From Multivorans sp965232105 (lineage in GTDB: Bacteria; Acidobacteriota; Thermoanaerobaculia; Multivoradales; Multivoraceae), in contig OZ246956.1 in assembly GCA_965232105.1 (NCBI GenBank), positions 4,030,001-4,094,000 of the forward strand: a stretch of DNA of 64,000 nt, in the 5' to 3' direction. A program made the translations under genes and the position numbers. Under the pieces are notes generated by a model. The model was not told the DNA's origin. It worked only from the letters and a program-made list of their open reading frames with translations, and did not search any database. Below are positions 26,759 through 35,961 of this stretch, piece by piece. How positions within the stretch are numbered: position 1 is the first letter of the stretch; each line of letters begins with the position of its first letter.

Positions 26759-27586
26759 ATGGACGACCCGAAGACCGGCGCCAACCTCGCGCGCACCGCC
26801 GAAGACCTCACACGCGACGCCGGGCGCTTCGCCGGCAAGGTCGCGGTCGTGACCGGCGCCGCGGGCGGCTTCGGCCGGGCGATCGCCCGGCGGCTCGCCG
26901 GCGAGGGCGCCGCCGTGGCGCTGGCGGACATCGATTCACCTAAGGGGAAACGGACCACAGCCCAGCTCGCGAAACGCGGGGCCAGCGTTCTCTTCGAAAC
27001 CGTCGACGTCTCGCGTGGCGACGACCTGTGCCGACTGATGGAGCACACCTGCGGCGCGTTCGGGGGCATCGACATCCTGATCAACAACGCCGGCTACTGC
27101 CACCGGGCCAAGGCGCTCTGGGAGCTGCCGGAGGCCGACTACGACCGCATCTTCGAAGTCAACGTGAAGAGCGTCTACCTGGGCGCCGTGCATGGCGTGC
27201 CGCGGCTGCTCGAACGCGGCGGCGGCGTGATCGTGAACACCGCCTCGATCGGCGCGCTTCGACCGCGCCCCCGTCTGACCGCCTACAACGCGAGCAAGGG
27301 CGCCGTCGTCACCCTGACCCGCGGTCTCGCCGCGGAACTCGCCCCCCACGGCATCCGCGTCAACGCGGTCAACCCGGTCGCGGCCGACACGGACTTCATG
27401 AAGGGTCCGTCCGGCGGCCGTCCGCTGGGTGAGAAGGGCCGCGAGATCCTCAAGGCGACGATCCCGCTCGGGCGCCTCGCCGAACCGAAGGACGTCGCCG
27501 CGGCCGTCGCCTATCTCGCCTCCGACGACGCGGCCTTCCTCACCGGCGTCTGCCTCGATGTGGACGGTGGGCGCAGCATCGGGTAG
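26759..27586 (+). CDS. short-chain dehydrogenase/reductase (SDR)
   Basis: A 275-aa classical SDR. The cofactor loop is VVTGAAGGFGRAIA, then ILINNAGY, the catalytic Ser in VNTASIG, and YNASKGA with the catalytic Tyr and Lys. The C-terminus TGVCLDVDGGRSIG is typical. It oxidises or reduces an alcohol/ketone with NAD(P)(H). The ATG at 26759 has AAGGAG at nine bases; an upstream GTG at 26711 would lie inside the palindrome and is rejected. About 25 N-terminal residues precede the fold. It converges on pyrC. Confidence 0.88.
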   Translation: MDDPKTGANLARTAEDLTRDAGRFAGKVAVVTGAAGGFGRAIARRLAGEGAAVALADIDSPKGKRTTAQLAKRGASVLFETVDVSRGDDLCRLMEHTCGAFGGIDILINNAGYCHRAKALWELPEADYDRIFEVNVKSVYLGAVHGVPRLLERGGGVIVNTASIGALRPRPRLTAYNASKGAVVTLTRGLAAELAPHGIRVNAVNPVAADTDFMKGPSGGRPLGEKGREILKATIPLGRLAEPKDVAAAVAYLASDDAAFLTGVCLDVDGGRSIG

Positions 27587-27593
27587 CGCTCCT

Positions 27594-28883
27594 TCAGGGC
27601 AGCTCGATCACGCGGCCGCCGACGATCGTGCCGGCCGGCGCGCCGCGGAGAGTCCAGCCCGCGAAGGGCGTGTTGCGCGACCTGCCCCGGAAGGCGGCCG
27701 GATCGACCTCGACCTCGCGGTCCAGGTCGATCAGGGTGACATCACCGGGTGAGCCGGGGGACAGGCTGCCGCCGGGCACGCCGAGGATGTGCGCCGGCGA
27801 CGCCGACAGCAAGTCGACGAGGCGCGGCAGATCGATCACGCCCTTCCCCACCAGGCGGTCCAGGCACAGGCTGAGAGTCGTCTCGAGTCCGACGATGCCG
27901 TTCGGGGCGGCGACGAAGTCGAGTTCCTTCTCGTCCGGGTGATGGGGTGCGTGGTCGCTGGCAATCGCGTCGATCGACCCGTCCGCGATGCCGGCGACCA
28001 GGGCATCCCGATCGTCGGCGCTACGCAGCGGCGGATGCATCTTGAAGTCCGGGTCGAGCCCTGAGTCGTACACGTCCTCGTCCGTCAGCAGCAGGTGGTG
28101 TGCCGACACCTCGCTCGTCACCCGGCGGCCGGCCTCCTTCGCGCCCCGGATGAGTTCCAGGCTGCGCGCCGTCGACATGTGCGCCAGGTGGTAGCGGCCG
28201 CCGGCGTCGGCGGTCAGGATGAGGTCGCGGGCGACCATCGCGTCGTCGGCGGCGCCGGGAGTGCCTTCGACCCCGAGCCGGGTCGAGAAAGCGCCCTCGT
28301 GCATCACGCCGTCGCCCGAGAGTTCGAGTTCCTCCGCGTGCTGGATCACGGGCAGGTCGAAGTGCCTCGCGTAGCGAAGCGCCTGCCGCATGAGAGCCGC
28401 GTTCCAGACCGGCCGGCCGTCGTCCGAAACCGCGACCGCGCCGGCCCTGCGCTGGGCGCCGAACTCGGTGAGCTCCCGCCCTTCGAGGCCCCGCGTGACC
28501 GCCGAGATCGGGTAGACGCGGGCCCTGCCGGCACGCGCCGCCTGGGCCAGGATGAACTCGGTGATCGAAGGATCGTCGTTGACCGGTTCCGTGTTCGGCA
28601 TGCAGGCGACCGCGGTGAAGCCGCCCGCGGCCGCCGCGCAGGTCCCGCTCTCGATCGTCTCCTTGTACTCCTGGCCCGGCTCACGCAGGTGGACGTGCAT
28701 GTCGATCAGTCCCGGCACGACGACCAGGCCGGACACGTCCATCCGGCGCGCCTCCTCCGGCGCCTCGAGGCCAGCGCCGCAGGCGGTCACCGCGCCGTCC
28801 TCGATCAGCACGTCCGCCGTGCCGTCCAGGCCCTGGCTCGGGTCGACGACCCGCCCGCCGCGAAGGACCAGCGCCGCGCTCAA
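27594..28883 (-). CDS. pyrC: dihydroorotase
   Basis: A 429-aa class I dihydroorotase, third step of pyrimidine synthesis (carbamoyl-aspartate to dihydroorotate). Zinc motifs are visible: DMHVHLREPG near residue 60, HAEE, HMST and SDHAPH late in the protein. MPNTEPVND is the substrate-loop region. The start is TTG at 28883, overlapping the pyrB stop as TTGA, with GAGGG a few bases upstream. It is the last gene of pyrR-pyrB-pyrC. Confidence 0.94.
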   Translation of the reverse strand: MSAALVLRGGRVVDPSQGLDGTADVLIEDGAVTACGAGLEAPEEARRMDVSGLVVVPGLIDMHVHLREPGQEYKETIESGTCAAAAGGFTAVACMPNTEPVNDDPSITEFILAQAARAGRARVYPISAVTRGLEGRELTEFGAQRRAGAVAVSDDGRPVWNAALMRQALRYARHFDLPVIQHAEELELSGDGVMHEGAFSTRLGVEGTPGAADDAMVARDLILTADAGGRYHLAHMSTARSLELIRGAKEAGRRVTSEVSAHHLLLTDEDVYDSGLDPDFKMHPPLRSADDRDALVAGIADGSIDAIASDHAPHHPDEKELDFVAAPNGIVGLETTLSLCLDRLVGKGVIDLPRLVDLLSASPAHILGVPGGSLSPGSPGDVTLIDLDREVEVDPAAFRGRSRNTPFAGWTLRGAPAGTIVGGRVIELP

Positions 28884-29827
28884 GCGGAGCCCTCGCCGCT
28901 CTTGACGCCGGCCAGCAGGTAGAGCACCGCCATGCGCACCGCGACCCCGTTCGCCACCTGTTCGAGGATCACCGACCAGGGGCCGTCCGCGACTTCGCTC
29001 GCGATCTCGATGCCGCGGTTCATCGGCCCCGGGTGCATGATGATCACGTCGTCCGCCGCGGCTTGCAGCCGGCCGGCGGTGAGACCGAAGAACTCGAAGT
29101 ACTCGCGCTCGGAGGGAAAGGACGCCCGCGCCTGCCGCTCCAGTTGCACCCGCAGCATCATGATCACGTCCGCTCCCGCGATCGCTTCCTCGAGCGAGTA
29201 GGCGACCCGCGCGCCGAGCGCTTCCGGCTGCTCGGGCATCATCGTGCGCGGGCCGGCGATCGTCACCTCGGCGCCCAGCTTGCGCAGGCACAGGACGTTC
29301 GAGCGGACCACGCGGCTGTGCGCCACGTCACCGACGATCGCCACCCTGAGGCCCTCGACGCGGCCCTTGCGGCGGCGAATCGTGAAGGCGTCGAGCAATG
29401 CCTGGGTCGGATGCTCGTGGGCGCCGTCGCCCGCGTTGATGACCCCCGCGCCGACTCGCTCCGCAAGACCGTGCGGCACCCGCGGGTGCGCGTGCCGGAT
29501 CACGACCAGGTCCGGCGCCATCGCCTCCAGGTTGCGGGTCGTGTCGAGGAGGGTCTCCCCCTTGGACAGCGACGACCCGGAAGTCGAGAAGTTGATGTTG
29601 TCGGCCGAGAGCCGCTTCTCGGCAATCTCGAAACTCGAGCGGGTGCGCGTGGAGGCCTCGAAGAAGAGGTTGATCACCGTCTTGCCGCGCAGCGTCGGCA
29701 CCTTCTTGATCGGCCGCGTCGCGACCTCGACGAACGACTCCGCCGTGTCGAGAATGTGAACGACCTCCGCTGTGGACAACCCGGCGACCCCGAGCAGGTC
29801 GCCTCGCTGCCACTTGTGTTCGCTCAC
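28880..29827 (-). CDS. pyrB: aspartate carbamoyltransferase catalytic subunit
   Basis: A 315-aa catalytic subunit joining carbamoyl phosphate and aspartate. The carbamoyl-phosphate loop is EASTRTRSSFE and the HEHPTQALLDAF and HPGPMNRGIEI motifs are intact. No regulatory PyrI gene is present, as usual when PyrR is used. The GTG at 29827 (MSEHKWQRGD) overlaps the pyrR stop as GTGA. Confidence 0.96.
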   Translation of the reverse strand: MSEHKWQRGDLLGVAGLSTAEVVHILDTAESFVEVATRPIKKVPTLRGKTVINLFFEASTRTRSSFEIAEKRLSADNINFSTSGSSLSKGETLLDTTRNLEAMAPDLVVIRHAHPRVPHGLAERVGAGVINAGDGAHEHPTQALLDAFTIRRRKGRVEGLRVAIVGDVAHSRVVRSNVLCLRKLGAEVTIAGPRTMMPEQPEALGARVAYSLEEAIAGADVIMMLRVQLERQARASFPSEREYFEFFGLTAGRLQAAADDVIIMHPGPMNRGIEIASEVADGPWSVILEQVANGVAVRMAVLYLLAGVKSGEGSA

Positions 29828-30378
29828 GCTTCGCGCTCGAGGAGCTCGACCAGCTCCTTGCCGTCGTCCGTCGCGGCGTAGGAGACCTTGATCACTTCGG
29901 TGTCCGTCGTCTGGACGTTCTCGCCGACGCAGTCCGCGTGGATCGGCAGTTCCCGGTGACCGCGGTCGATCAGCACCGCGAGCCGGATCGCCTTCGGCCG
30001 GCCGTAGTCCATCAGCGCGTCCATCGCGGCGCGGATCGTCCGGCCGCTGTAGAGCACGTCGTCGCAGAGCACGACGATCTTGTTGTCGATCGCCACCGGC
30101 AGCACGCTCTCCTTGACCACCGGCTGCGGCGCGATCGTCGACAGGTCGTCCCGGTAGAGAGTGATGTCCAGCACGCCGACCGGAAGGTCTACTCCCTCGG
30201 TGCGGACGATCTCGGCGGCGACGAAGTCCGCGAGCGGCACGCCGCGGGTGCGCACGCCCACCAGCATCAACGTCTCCGTGCCGCCGGCGCGCTCGACGAT
30301 CTCGGCTGCCATCCGGCGCATCATGCGAGCCATCTGGCGGGCGTCGAACAGCGTCCTCTTGACGGTCAGCTTGCTCAC
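29824..30378 (-). CDS. pyrR: bifunctional pyrimidine regulator/uracil phosphoribosyltransferase PyrR
   Basis: A 184-aa PyrR. The PRPP-binding motif VVLCDDVLYSGRTIRAAMDAL and GVRTRGVPLA are visible. In Gram-positive bacteria PyrR binds pyr mRNA leaders when UMP is present and also has uracil phosphoribosyltransferase activity. Here the GTG at 30378 is preceded by TACGCT ending nine bases away, so the operon mRNA probably begins at the gene itself and has no attenuator leader. Control by this PyrR would then have to act differently. Confidence 0.93.
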   Translation of the reverse strand: MSKLTVKRTLFDARQMARMMRRMAAEIVERAGGTETLMLVGVRTRGVPLADFVAAEIVRTEGVDLPVGVLDITLYRDDLSTIAPQPVVKESVLPVAIDNKIVVLCDDVLYSGRTIRAAMDALMDYGRPKAIRLAVLIDRGHRELPIHADCVGENVQTTDTEVIKVSYAATDDGKELVELLEREA

Positions 30379-30387
30379 TGGCGCGGC

Positions 30388-30393
30388 AGCGTA
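30388..30393 (-). promoter_or_regulatory. putative -10 element for pyrRBC
   Basis: TACGCT on the minus strand ends 9 nt before the pyrR GTG. No Shine-Dalgarno sequence is present, which points to a leader of three nucleotides or fewer. Confidence 0.35.
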
Positions 30394-30420
30394 TCAGCCT
30401 GTCCCGCCTGACGCTACATG

Positions 30421-30449
30421 TTGTGGAAAGCGAAGCGTACGGGCACAAT
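30421..30449 (+). promoter_or_regulatory. weak candidate promoter for smc
   Basis: TTGTGG (30421-30426) and CACAAT (30444-30449) are separated by 17 nt, 116 bp before the smc ATG. Matches are partial (3/6 and 4/6). The rest of the 186-bp divergent gap shows only a short direct repeat, GAAACAACCA, seen twice before smc. Confidence 0.2.
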
Positions 30450-30564
30450 GAGTTGTGACTTATGCGCGAAAGCTGCTAAGTTCTCCCATGGCGACGGCTC
30501 CCCTTTCCACTGCCGAAACGTACCCCCGGCTGAAACAACCAGGCCCTCCCGAAACAACCAAGCC

Positions 30565-33500
30565 ATGCTCAAACTCGAACGCCTGGAAGTCAACGGCTTC
30601 AAGACCTTCGTCGAGCCGGTGGTGAGCCACTTCGCGCCCGGGATCACGGCGATCGTCGGGCCGAACGGTTGCGGCAAGAGCAATCTGGCCGAGGCCGTCA
30701 CCTGGGTGCTGGGCGAGCAGAGCGCCAAGTCCCTGCGCGGCAGCTCGATGGAGGAGGTCATCTTCAACGGAACCCACGAGCGCAAGCCTCTGGGGTTCGC
30801 CGAGGTCAGCCTCTCGTTCCGGACCGACGGCAGCATCGAGGAGGCCGAGGACGGCCGGATCACGATCGGGCGCCGCATCTTCCGCGGCGGCGAAGGCCAG
30901 TACCGGTTGAACGATCGGGTCGTCCGGCTCAAGGACGTCCGCGACATCCTGATGGACACGGGCCTCGGCATCCGCGCCTACTCCGTGATCGAGCAGGGGC
31001 GGATCGGGATGATCCTGTCCGGCAAGCCCCAGGACCGCCGCAAGCTGATCGAAGAGGCGGCGGGGATCACCCGTTACAAGAACCGCAAGCGGCTGGCGAC
31101 GCTCAAGCTCGAGGACGCGACCGCCGACCTGCTTCGCCTCGACGACATCATCCTCGAGGTGGAGCGACGACTGCGTTCGCTCAAGCGACAGGCGAACGCC
31201 GCCCGGCGCTACGGCGAACGCCGGAAGGCCTACCGGGAGTTGCTCGAGGCCGTGCTCCAGGAACGCTGGGCCCTGCTCCGTGCCGACCTGGACGACCTGG
31301 CCACGAGCCTCAAGCAGGAAACGGATCGCGAGGCCGACCTGCTGGCGGAACTCGCGCGCGGCAACGCGGAACTCGCCGCCTGCCGGCAGGTGATCGACGC
31401 CCGCACGGAAGAGGCCGTACGCTCCCACGAGCACCAGGCGAAACTGCTCGCCGTCATCGAGGGTCGCCAGGAACTGATCAAGGGTGCCCGCACCACGCTC
31501 GAGGAGATCGCCGAACGGCTCGAATCCGGCGGCGAGCGCGCCGAACGGCGACAACGCGATCTCCAGGCCGCCGAAGAGCGGCTCGCCGACCTGCTCGGCA
31601 GGCGCCGGATGCTCACATCCAGGCGCGAGCAGGCACTGGCCGAAGTCCAGGAGGACCGGCGGCGCATCGGCAGCGCCGACGCCGCGATCGCCGAGGCACG
31701 CAAGCGGCAGCGGCTGCTGCTGGACGAGCTCGCCACGTGCCGGGCGCGGCAGGGCGAACTGCGCAGCCGCCTCGTCGCCGAGCGCATCGGCAGCGAGCGG
31801 GCGGTCGACCGCCGGGACCGGGCCGAGGCGGTCCTCGGCCGCAGCAAGGACGCGCTCACGGCCATCGACGACGAAGTCGCGGCCGTCCGCACCAAGATCG
31901 AGTCTCTCGAGGTCGCGTTGACCACCGAAACCGAGACCGCGCGGCGGGTGGCGGCCGACCTCGAGGCGAATCGGGAGCGCCGCAAGCAGGCCCAGGTTGA
32001 GCTGGAAGCCCGGCGCGAGGAACTCGTCGAGGCACAGAAGCGGGCGGCCGTGCTCGACGAACTCGGTCAGCGCGACGCCGAGCAGCGAAGCGAGATTCGC
32101 CAGGCACTGCTCGAGCTGGGTCTGCCGGAGCCGCGCTTCCTCGGCGATGAGCTCACCGTGCCGGAAGGCTGGGAGCACAGCCTCGACCTGTTCCTGGGCC
32201 CCCTGCGCAACGCGGTGATGGCCCCCGGAGACGAGGACGCCCTGGCCATCGCCCGCTCCATCGGCGGTTCCGATCTCCAGGCCACCCTGCTGCGCTCCGG
32301 CAACGTCGCGAAGCCGCTGCCGGCGGTCGAGGATCCGGCGATCGTCAGCGATCTCGCCGCGGCGCTCGGACTTCCCTCGGAAACGCGCAGCGCCCTTCCC
32401 CCCGCCTACCTCGTGGAGAGTGCGGAGGATGCGGAGCGTCTCGCGCCGGAACATCCAGGGATTGCCTTCCTGTGCCGGGACCGGCTCTGGATCGAGGCCG
32501 GCCGGGTCACGATACGCGGCGAGCAGGCGGCGCTGGGCGCACTCGGCCGCCAGCGTGAGATGGACGACCTCGGGCGCCGAATCGCCGAGCTGGAGCAACA
32601 GCGTTCGGCCCTTGACGGCGAGATCGAGGCAACCGGCGAGCGCGCCCGCCAGGCCGCTACCGAGGGCCAGCGCCTGGAACGGGCGGCCGCGGAACTTCGT
32701 CAGCAACTGGCGGTTGCCAAGTCGCGCCTCCAGGACATCGGCGAGCGTCGCGCCGCTTTACGCGGTGAGCACGGCGCCGCCCAGTCCGAGCATGACGAGC
32801 TGGAACGCGAGATCGAGGTGAGAGAAGCGCGCCGCCTGAAGGTCGAAGCGGAGGTCGCGGACACGGAGAGCCGACTTGCCGACCTGGTGAAGGCAGCCGA
32901 CGAAGCGAGCGGGGCCGTCGAGCAGGCGCGAGAGGAGCGCGAAGAGCGCATCACCGCGGGCGCCGGCCGCCAGGGGCAACTCGAACTGATCGAGGAACGC
33001 GCGGCCCTGGATCGAAGCGAGCGGGAGCGAGTCGAGGCTCAGATCGCATCGCTGCGCGAGGCCGACGCGGCCTGGGCCGCCGAAACGGAACAACTTCGCG
33101 GCCGGATCAGCGAGCACGAAGCAGCCGCGACCAGCGCGCGGCGCGAGCTGGACGAAGCCCTCGCCGAACGGACGAACGCCCGGGACGAAGCCGCCGGCGC
33201 CCAGCGCGTCCTCGACGACGAAAGAGAACGGGGCCGAACGCTCGAAGCCCGGCTCCGGGAACAGGGCGCGCGACGCGACGAGCTGCGCGGCCGGATCGAG
33301 GACCTGCGCGTGCGCCAGGCCGGCCTGCAACAGGACGCGGAGCACCTGGGCCAGGACTACCTCCAGGAGTTCGGCCGCGAACTGGACGGCCGGGAGCCGC
33401 GGACACCCGAGACCGGCGAAGCGCCCGACCTGGAGGCGATGACCGAGGAGCTCGAACGGCGCCGGGCCCTGCTGGAGCGGATGGGGCCGGTCAACGTTCT

Positions 33501-34107
33501 CGCCGCCGAGGAGTACGACGAACACCAGGAACGTCACGAGTTCCTGACCGGACAGCGATCCGACGTGACGGAATCGATCGAGAGCCTCAGGCGCACGATC
33601 CGCGACATCGACAAGACCTCGTCCGAGCGCTTCGTCACCGCCTTCCGCGAGGTCAACGAGAACTTCGGCCACATCTTCACCGAGCTGTTCCGCGGCGGCG
33701 AAGCGGAGATGCGTCTGATGGACGAGGACGACCCGCTGGACTGCGGCATCGAGATCACGGCCCGGCCGCCCGGAAAGCGCGTGCAGAACATCATGCTGCT
33801 CTCGGGCGGCGAAAAGGCGCTGGCCGCGATCGCCCTGCTGTTCGCCCTGTTCCAGACCAAGCCTTCGCCCTTCTGCATCCTCGACGAGGTCGACGCGCCG
33901 CTCGACGACGCGAACATCCTGCGTTTCATCGACATGCTGAAGCGCATGTCGGCCGACACCCAGTTCCTCGTCATCACGCACAACAAGCTGACGATGCAGG
34001 CGGCGAGCACGCTCTACGGCGTCACGATGGAGGAACGGGGCGTCTCGAAGATCGTCGGCGTCGACGTCGACGAGATGCACCCGGAACAGCAACTGGCCAC
34101 CGCCTGA
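30565..34107 (+). CDS. smc: chromosome segregation protein SMC
   Basis: An 1180-aa SMC ATPase. The N-terminal head has Walker A GPNGCGKSN and the LGEQSAKSLRG segment. Two long coiled coils flank a hinge at about residues 520-660. The C-terminal head has the signature LLSGGEKALAAIALL and Walker B FCILDEVDAPLDD. It organises and segregates chromosomes with ScpA/ScpB, which are not in this window. The ATG at 30565 (MLKLERLEVNGFKTF) is at the conserved first strand; the open frame further upstream is not part of the protein. It diverges from pyrRBC. Confidence 0.96.
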   Translation: MLKLERLEVNGFKTFVEPVVSHFAPGITAIVGPNGCGKSNLAEAVTWVLGEQSAKSLRGSSMEEVIFNGTHERKPLGFAEVSLSFRTDGSIEEAEDGRITIGRRIFRGGEGQYRLNDRVVRLKDVRDILMDTGLGIRAYSVIEQGRIGMILSGKPQDRRKLIEEAAGITRYKNRKRLATLKLEDATADLLRLDDIILEVERRLRSLKRQANAARRYGERRKAYRELLEAVLQERWALLRADLDDLATSLKQETDREADLLAELARGNAELAACRQVIDARTEEAVRSHEHQAKLLAVIEGRQELIKGARTTLEEIAERLESGGERAERRQRDLQAAEERLADLLGRRRMLTSRREQALAEVQEDRRRIGSADAAIAEARKRQRLLLDELATCRARQGELRSRLVAERIGSERAVDRRDRAEAVLGRSKDALTAIDDEVAAVRTKIESLEVALTTETETARRVAADLEANRERRKQAQVELEARREELVEAQKRAAVLDELGQRDAEQRSEIRQALLELGLPEPRFLGDELTVPEGWEHSLDLFLGPLRNAVMAPGDEDALAIARSIGGSDLQATLLRSGNVAKPLPAVEDPAIVSDLAAALGLPSETRSALPPAYLVESAEDAERLAPEHPGIAFLCRDRLWIEAGRVTIRGEQAALGALGRQREMDDLGRRIAELEQQRSALDGEIEATGERARQAATEGQRLERAAAELRQQLAVAKSRLQDIGERRAALRGEHGAAQSEHDELEREIEVREARRLKVEAEVADTESRLADLVKAADEASGAVEQAREEREERITAGAGRQGQLELIEERAALDRSERERVEAQIASLREADAAWAAETEQLRGRISEHEAAATSARRELDEALAERTNARDEAAGAQRVLDDERERGRTLEARLREQGARRDELRGRIEDLRVRQAGLQQDAEHLGQDYLQEFGRELDGREPRTPETGEAPDLEAMTEELERRRALLERMGPVNVLAAEEYDEHQERHEFLTGQRSDVTESIESLRRTIRDIDKTSSERFVTAFREVNENFGHIFTELFRGGEAEMRLMDEDDPLDCGIEITARPPGKRVQNIMLLSGGEKALAAIALLFALFQTKPSPFCILDEVDAPLDDANILRFIDMLKRMSADTQFLVITHNKLTMQAASTLYGVTMEERGVSKIVGVDVDEMHPEQQLATA

Positions 34108-34121
34108 CCGGCGACCGCTGC

Positions 34122-34127
34122 TACGCT
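34122..34127 (+). promoter_or_regulatory. putative -10 element of a leaderless promoter
   Basis: TACGCT ends 6 nt before the ATG at 34134, just downstream of the smc stop. No Shine-Dalgarno sequence is present. Confidence 0.4.
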
Positions 34128-34133
34128 GACGCC

Positions 34134-35435
34134 ATGAAGCGCTCAGCCCTGCCCTGCCTGCTCCTGCCGCTCGCCCTCCTCGCCGCGCCGGCCGCCGCCG
34201 CCGACCGCGACGCGCCAACCTTCTACGCGGACGTGCTGCCCGTGCTCCAGATGCACTGCCAGGACTGCCACCGGCCCGCGGGCGCGAACTACGGCGGCAT
34301 GCGCGCGCCGATGGCGCTGACCAGCTACGCCGACGTGCGACCCTGGGCGAAGTCGATCGCGCGGACGGTAGCGGCCCGCGAGATGCCGCCCTGGGACGCG
34401 CACCCCCGGCATGACGGCGCCTTCGCCAACGAACGCGTGCTCAGCACGGCCGAGATCGAAACCCTCGTGAACTGGGCCGGAACCGGCGCCGCCGCCGGCG
34501 ACCTCGCGGACGCTCCGCCGCCGCGCGAGTTTCCGGTCACCGGCGGCTGGGTGGTCGGCGAACCCGACCTGGTCGTCACGATGCCCGAGCGCTACTTCGT
34601 CGAGGACGACGTGGACGACCTCTACGCCGCCTTCTCCTACGTCCTGACCGAAGAGGACCTGCCGGAGGACCGCTGGGTCGTCGCCTTCCAGTGCAAGCCG
34701 GACAGCGACGTCATCCACCACTTCAACCTCCACCTGCTGCCACCGGACGAGAACGGCGAGCTGCCGCCACCGCCCGGGTTCCCGAACCAGGATCAGATCG
34801 CCCCGTCGCCGGAGAACGCCGGCAGCTACATGGGCGGCGTCTCCTCCGGCAGCGACGCGAACCGCTACCCGGAGGGGTACGGTTTCCTGCTCAGGAAGGG
34901 CTCGCGGGTGACCTTCGACATCCACTACCACAAGGAAGCCGGCGACGGCACCGGGGTGTGGGACCAGTCGTCGATCGGCTTCGTCTTCGCCGACGAGCCC
35001 GTCGAACGTTCGCTCGGCTCCGGCCTCCGGCCGATCATGAACTTCACCTTCGCGATCCCGCCGAACGACGGCAACCACCAGGTCGGGCCCTACTCCACCG
35101 TCGCCCGCCACGACACGGACATCATCGCCCTGATGCCGCACATGCACATGCGGGGCAAGGCGGCCCGCTTCGAGGCCTTCTACCCCGACGGCACGACGGA
35201 GGTCCTCCTCGACGTGCCGCAGTTCGACTTTTCCTGGCAGACCGTCTACTACTACGACGAGTTGAAGCGCATCCCGAAGGGCACGCGGGTCGAGTACACC
35301 GCCTGGTACGACAACTCCGCCGAGAAGGCGGCCCGCTACGGCTTCAACTCGGACCGAACCGTGCGCTTCGGCCAGCCCTCGACGGACGAGATGATGATGG
35401 GCTTCATGATGAGCGCCGCGGCGCCGGAGCAGTAA
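34134..35435 (+). CDS. secreted cytochrome c / copper type II monooxygenase-like protein
   Basis: A 433-aa exported protein (signal peptide to about residue 23). One heme site, MHCQDCHRPAG, lies at the N-terminus in a planctomycete-like cytochrome domain. The C-terminal half looks like the peptidylglycine/dopamine monooxygenase fold: a His cluster in VIHHFNLHLLP, FDIHYHKEAG, a PHMHMRGK motif as in Cu_B sites, and a Met-rich DEMMMGFMM near the end. This resembles the acidobacterial 'cytochrome plus Cu-dependent ascorbate monooxygenase' proteins of unknown substrate. A copper oxygenase fed by its own heme is a reasonable inference. Confidence 0.75.
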   Translation: MKRSALPCLLLPLALLAAPAAAADRDAPTFYADVLPVLQMHCQDCHRPAGANYGGMRAPMALTSYADVRPWAKSIARTVAAREMPPWDAHPRHDGAFANERVLSTAEIETLVNWAGTGAAAGDLADAPPPREFPVTGGWVVGEPDLVVTMPERYFVEDDVDDLYAAFSYVLTEEDLPEDRWVVAFQCKPDSDVIHHFNLHLLPPDENGELPPPPGFPNQDQIAPSPENAGSYMGGVSSGSDANRYPEGYGFLLRKGSRVTFDIHYHKEAGDGTGVWDQSSIGFVFADEPVERSLGSGLRPIMNFTFAIPPNDGNHQVGPYSTVARHDTDIIALMPHMHMRGKAARFEAFYPDGTTEVLLDVPQFDFSWQTVYYYDELKRIPKGTRVEYTAWYDNSAEKAARYGFNSDRTVRFGQPSTDEMMMGFMMSAAAPEQ

Positions 35436-35454
35436 CAGCTCAGCGACTACTGCC

Positions 35455-35838
35455 CTAACTCCGCGACAGCCGGTGCGCAGCAACCAGGCAAGCTCCCGCT
35501 ATCACCAGTCCCAACAGTTCCCGGCTGTGCTCGATGTACATCCGGTCCGTAGACATCGGCGCCCAGAGATCGCTGGTCGGGCGGTTCAGAATCCAGTCGG
35601 CAAAGCCCGGCAGGGTAAGCACCGCGCCGGCCGCGGTCACGGCGGCCAGGCCCAGGAACGCGACCGTGGGAAGCGGCCGGTAGGCGGCGACCGTACAGGC
35701 GCAGGCGATTGCCGCGTAGTAGCTCACCCAGATGAGGGGATCCGGGTCGTTGAGCTGCAACAGGGCAAAGACCAGCATGCCCAGACCCAGAAGCAGGGGC
35801 AGGAGGCCGGGGCTCGAGCGAGGACTTGAGGACCGCAT
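35455..35838 (-). CDS. TMEM220-like four-helix membrane protein
   Basis: A 127-aa membrane protein with four predicted helices and the LNDPDPLIWVSYY motif typical of the transmembrane 220 family. Function unknown. It converges on the cytochrome/monooxygenase gene (19 bp apart). The minus-strand TAGGCT at 35846-35851 ends 7 nt before the ATG, and no Shine-Dalgarno sequence is visible. Confidence 0.78.
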   Translation of the reverse strand: MRSSSPRSSPGLLPLLLGLGMLVFALLQLNDPDPLIWVSYYAAIACACTVAAYRPLPTVAFLGLAAVTAAGAVLTLPGFADWILNRPTSDLWAPMSTDRMYIEHSRELLGLVIAGACLVAAHRLSRS

Positions 35839-35845
35839 CGTCGCG

Positions 35846-35851
35846 AGCCTA
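35846..35851 (-). promoter_or_regulatory. putative -10 element of a leaderless promoter
   Basis: TAGGCT on the minus strand ends 7 nt before the start codon of the TMEM220-like gene at 35838. Confidence 0.35.
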
Positions 35852-35923
35852 GCGCCCCGCCCCCGGACCGGCGCCCGCTTTCCGCGAAGAGGCGTCCGTT
35901 CAACCCGTTCACCTTGTTCAGTC

Positions 35924-35952
35924 TTGACAAAACAAACCGGATGTTCCAAACT
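35924..35952 (+). promoter_or_regulatory. promoter of the MarR/GbsR-type regulator and RND operon
   Basis: A perfect TTGACA (35924-35929) is followed after 17 nt by CAAACT (35947-35952). This would start transcription about two to four bases before the regulator's ATG at 35962. The AT-rich stretch around it (TTGTTCAG...AAAACAAA) contrasts with the GC-rich surroundings and may hold the autorepressor operator. Confidence 0.5.
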
Positions 35953-35961
35953 CCCTGACCA

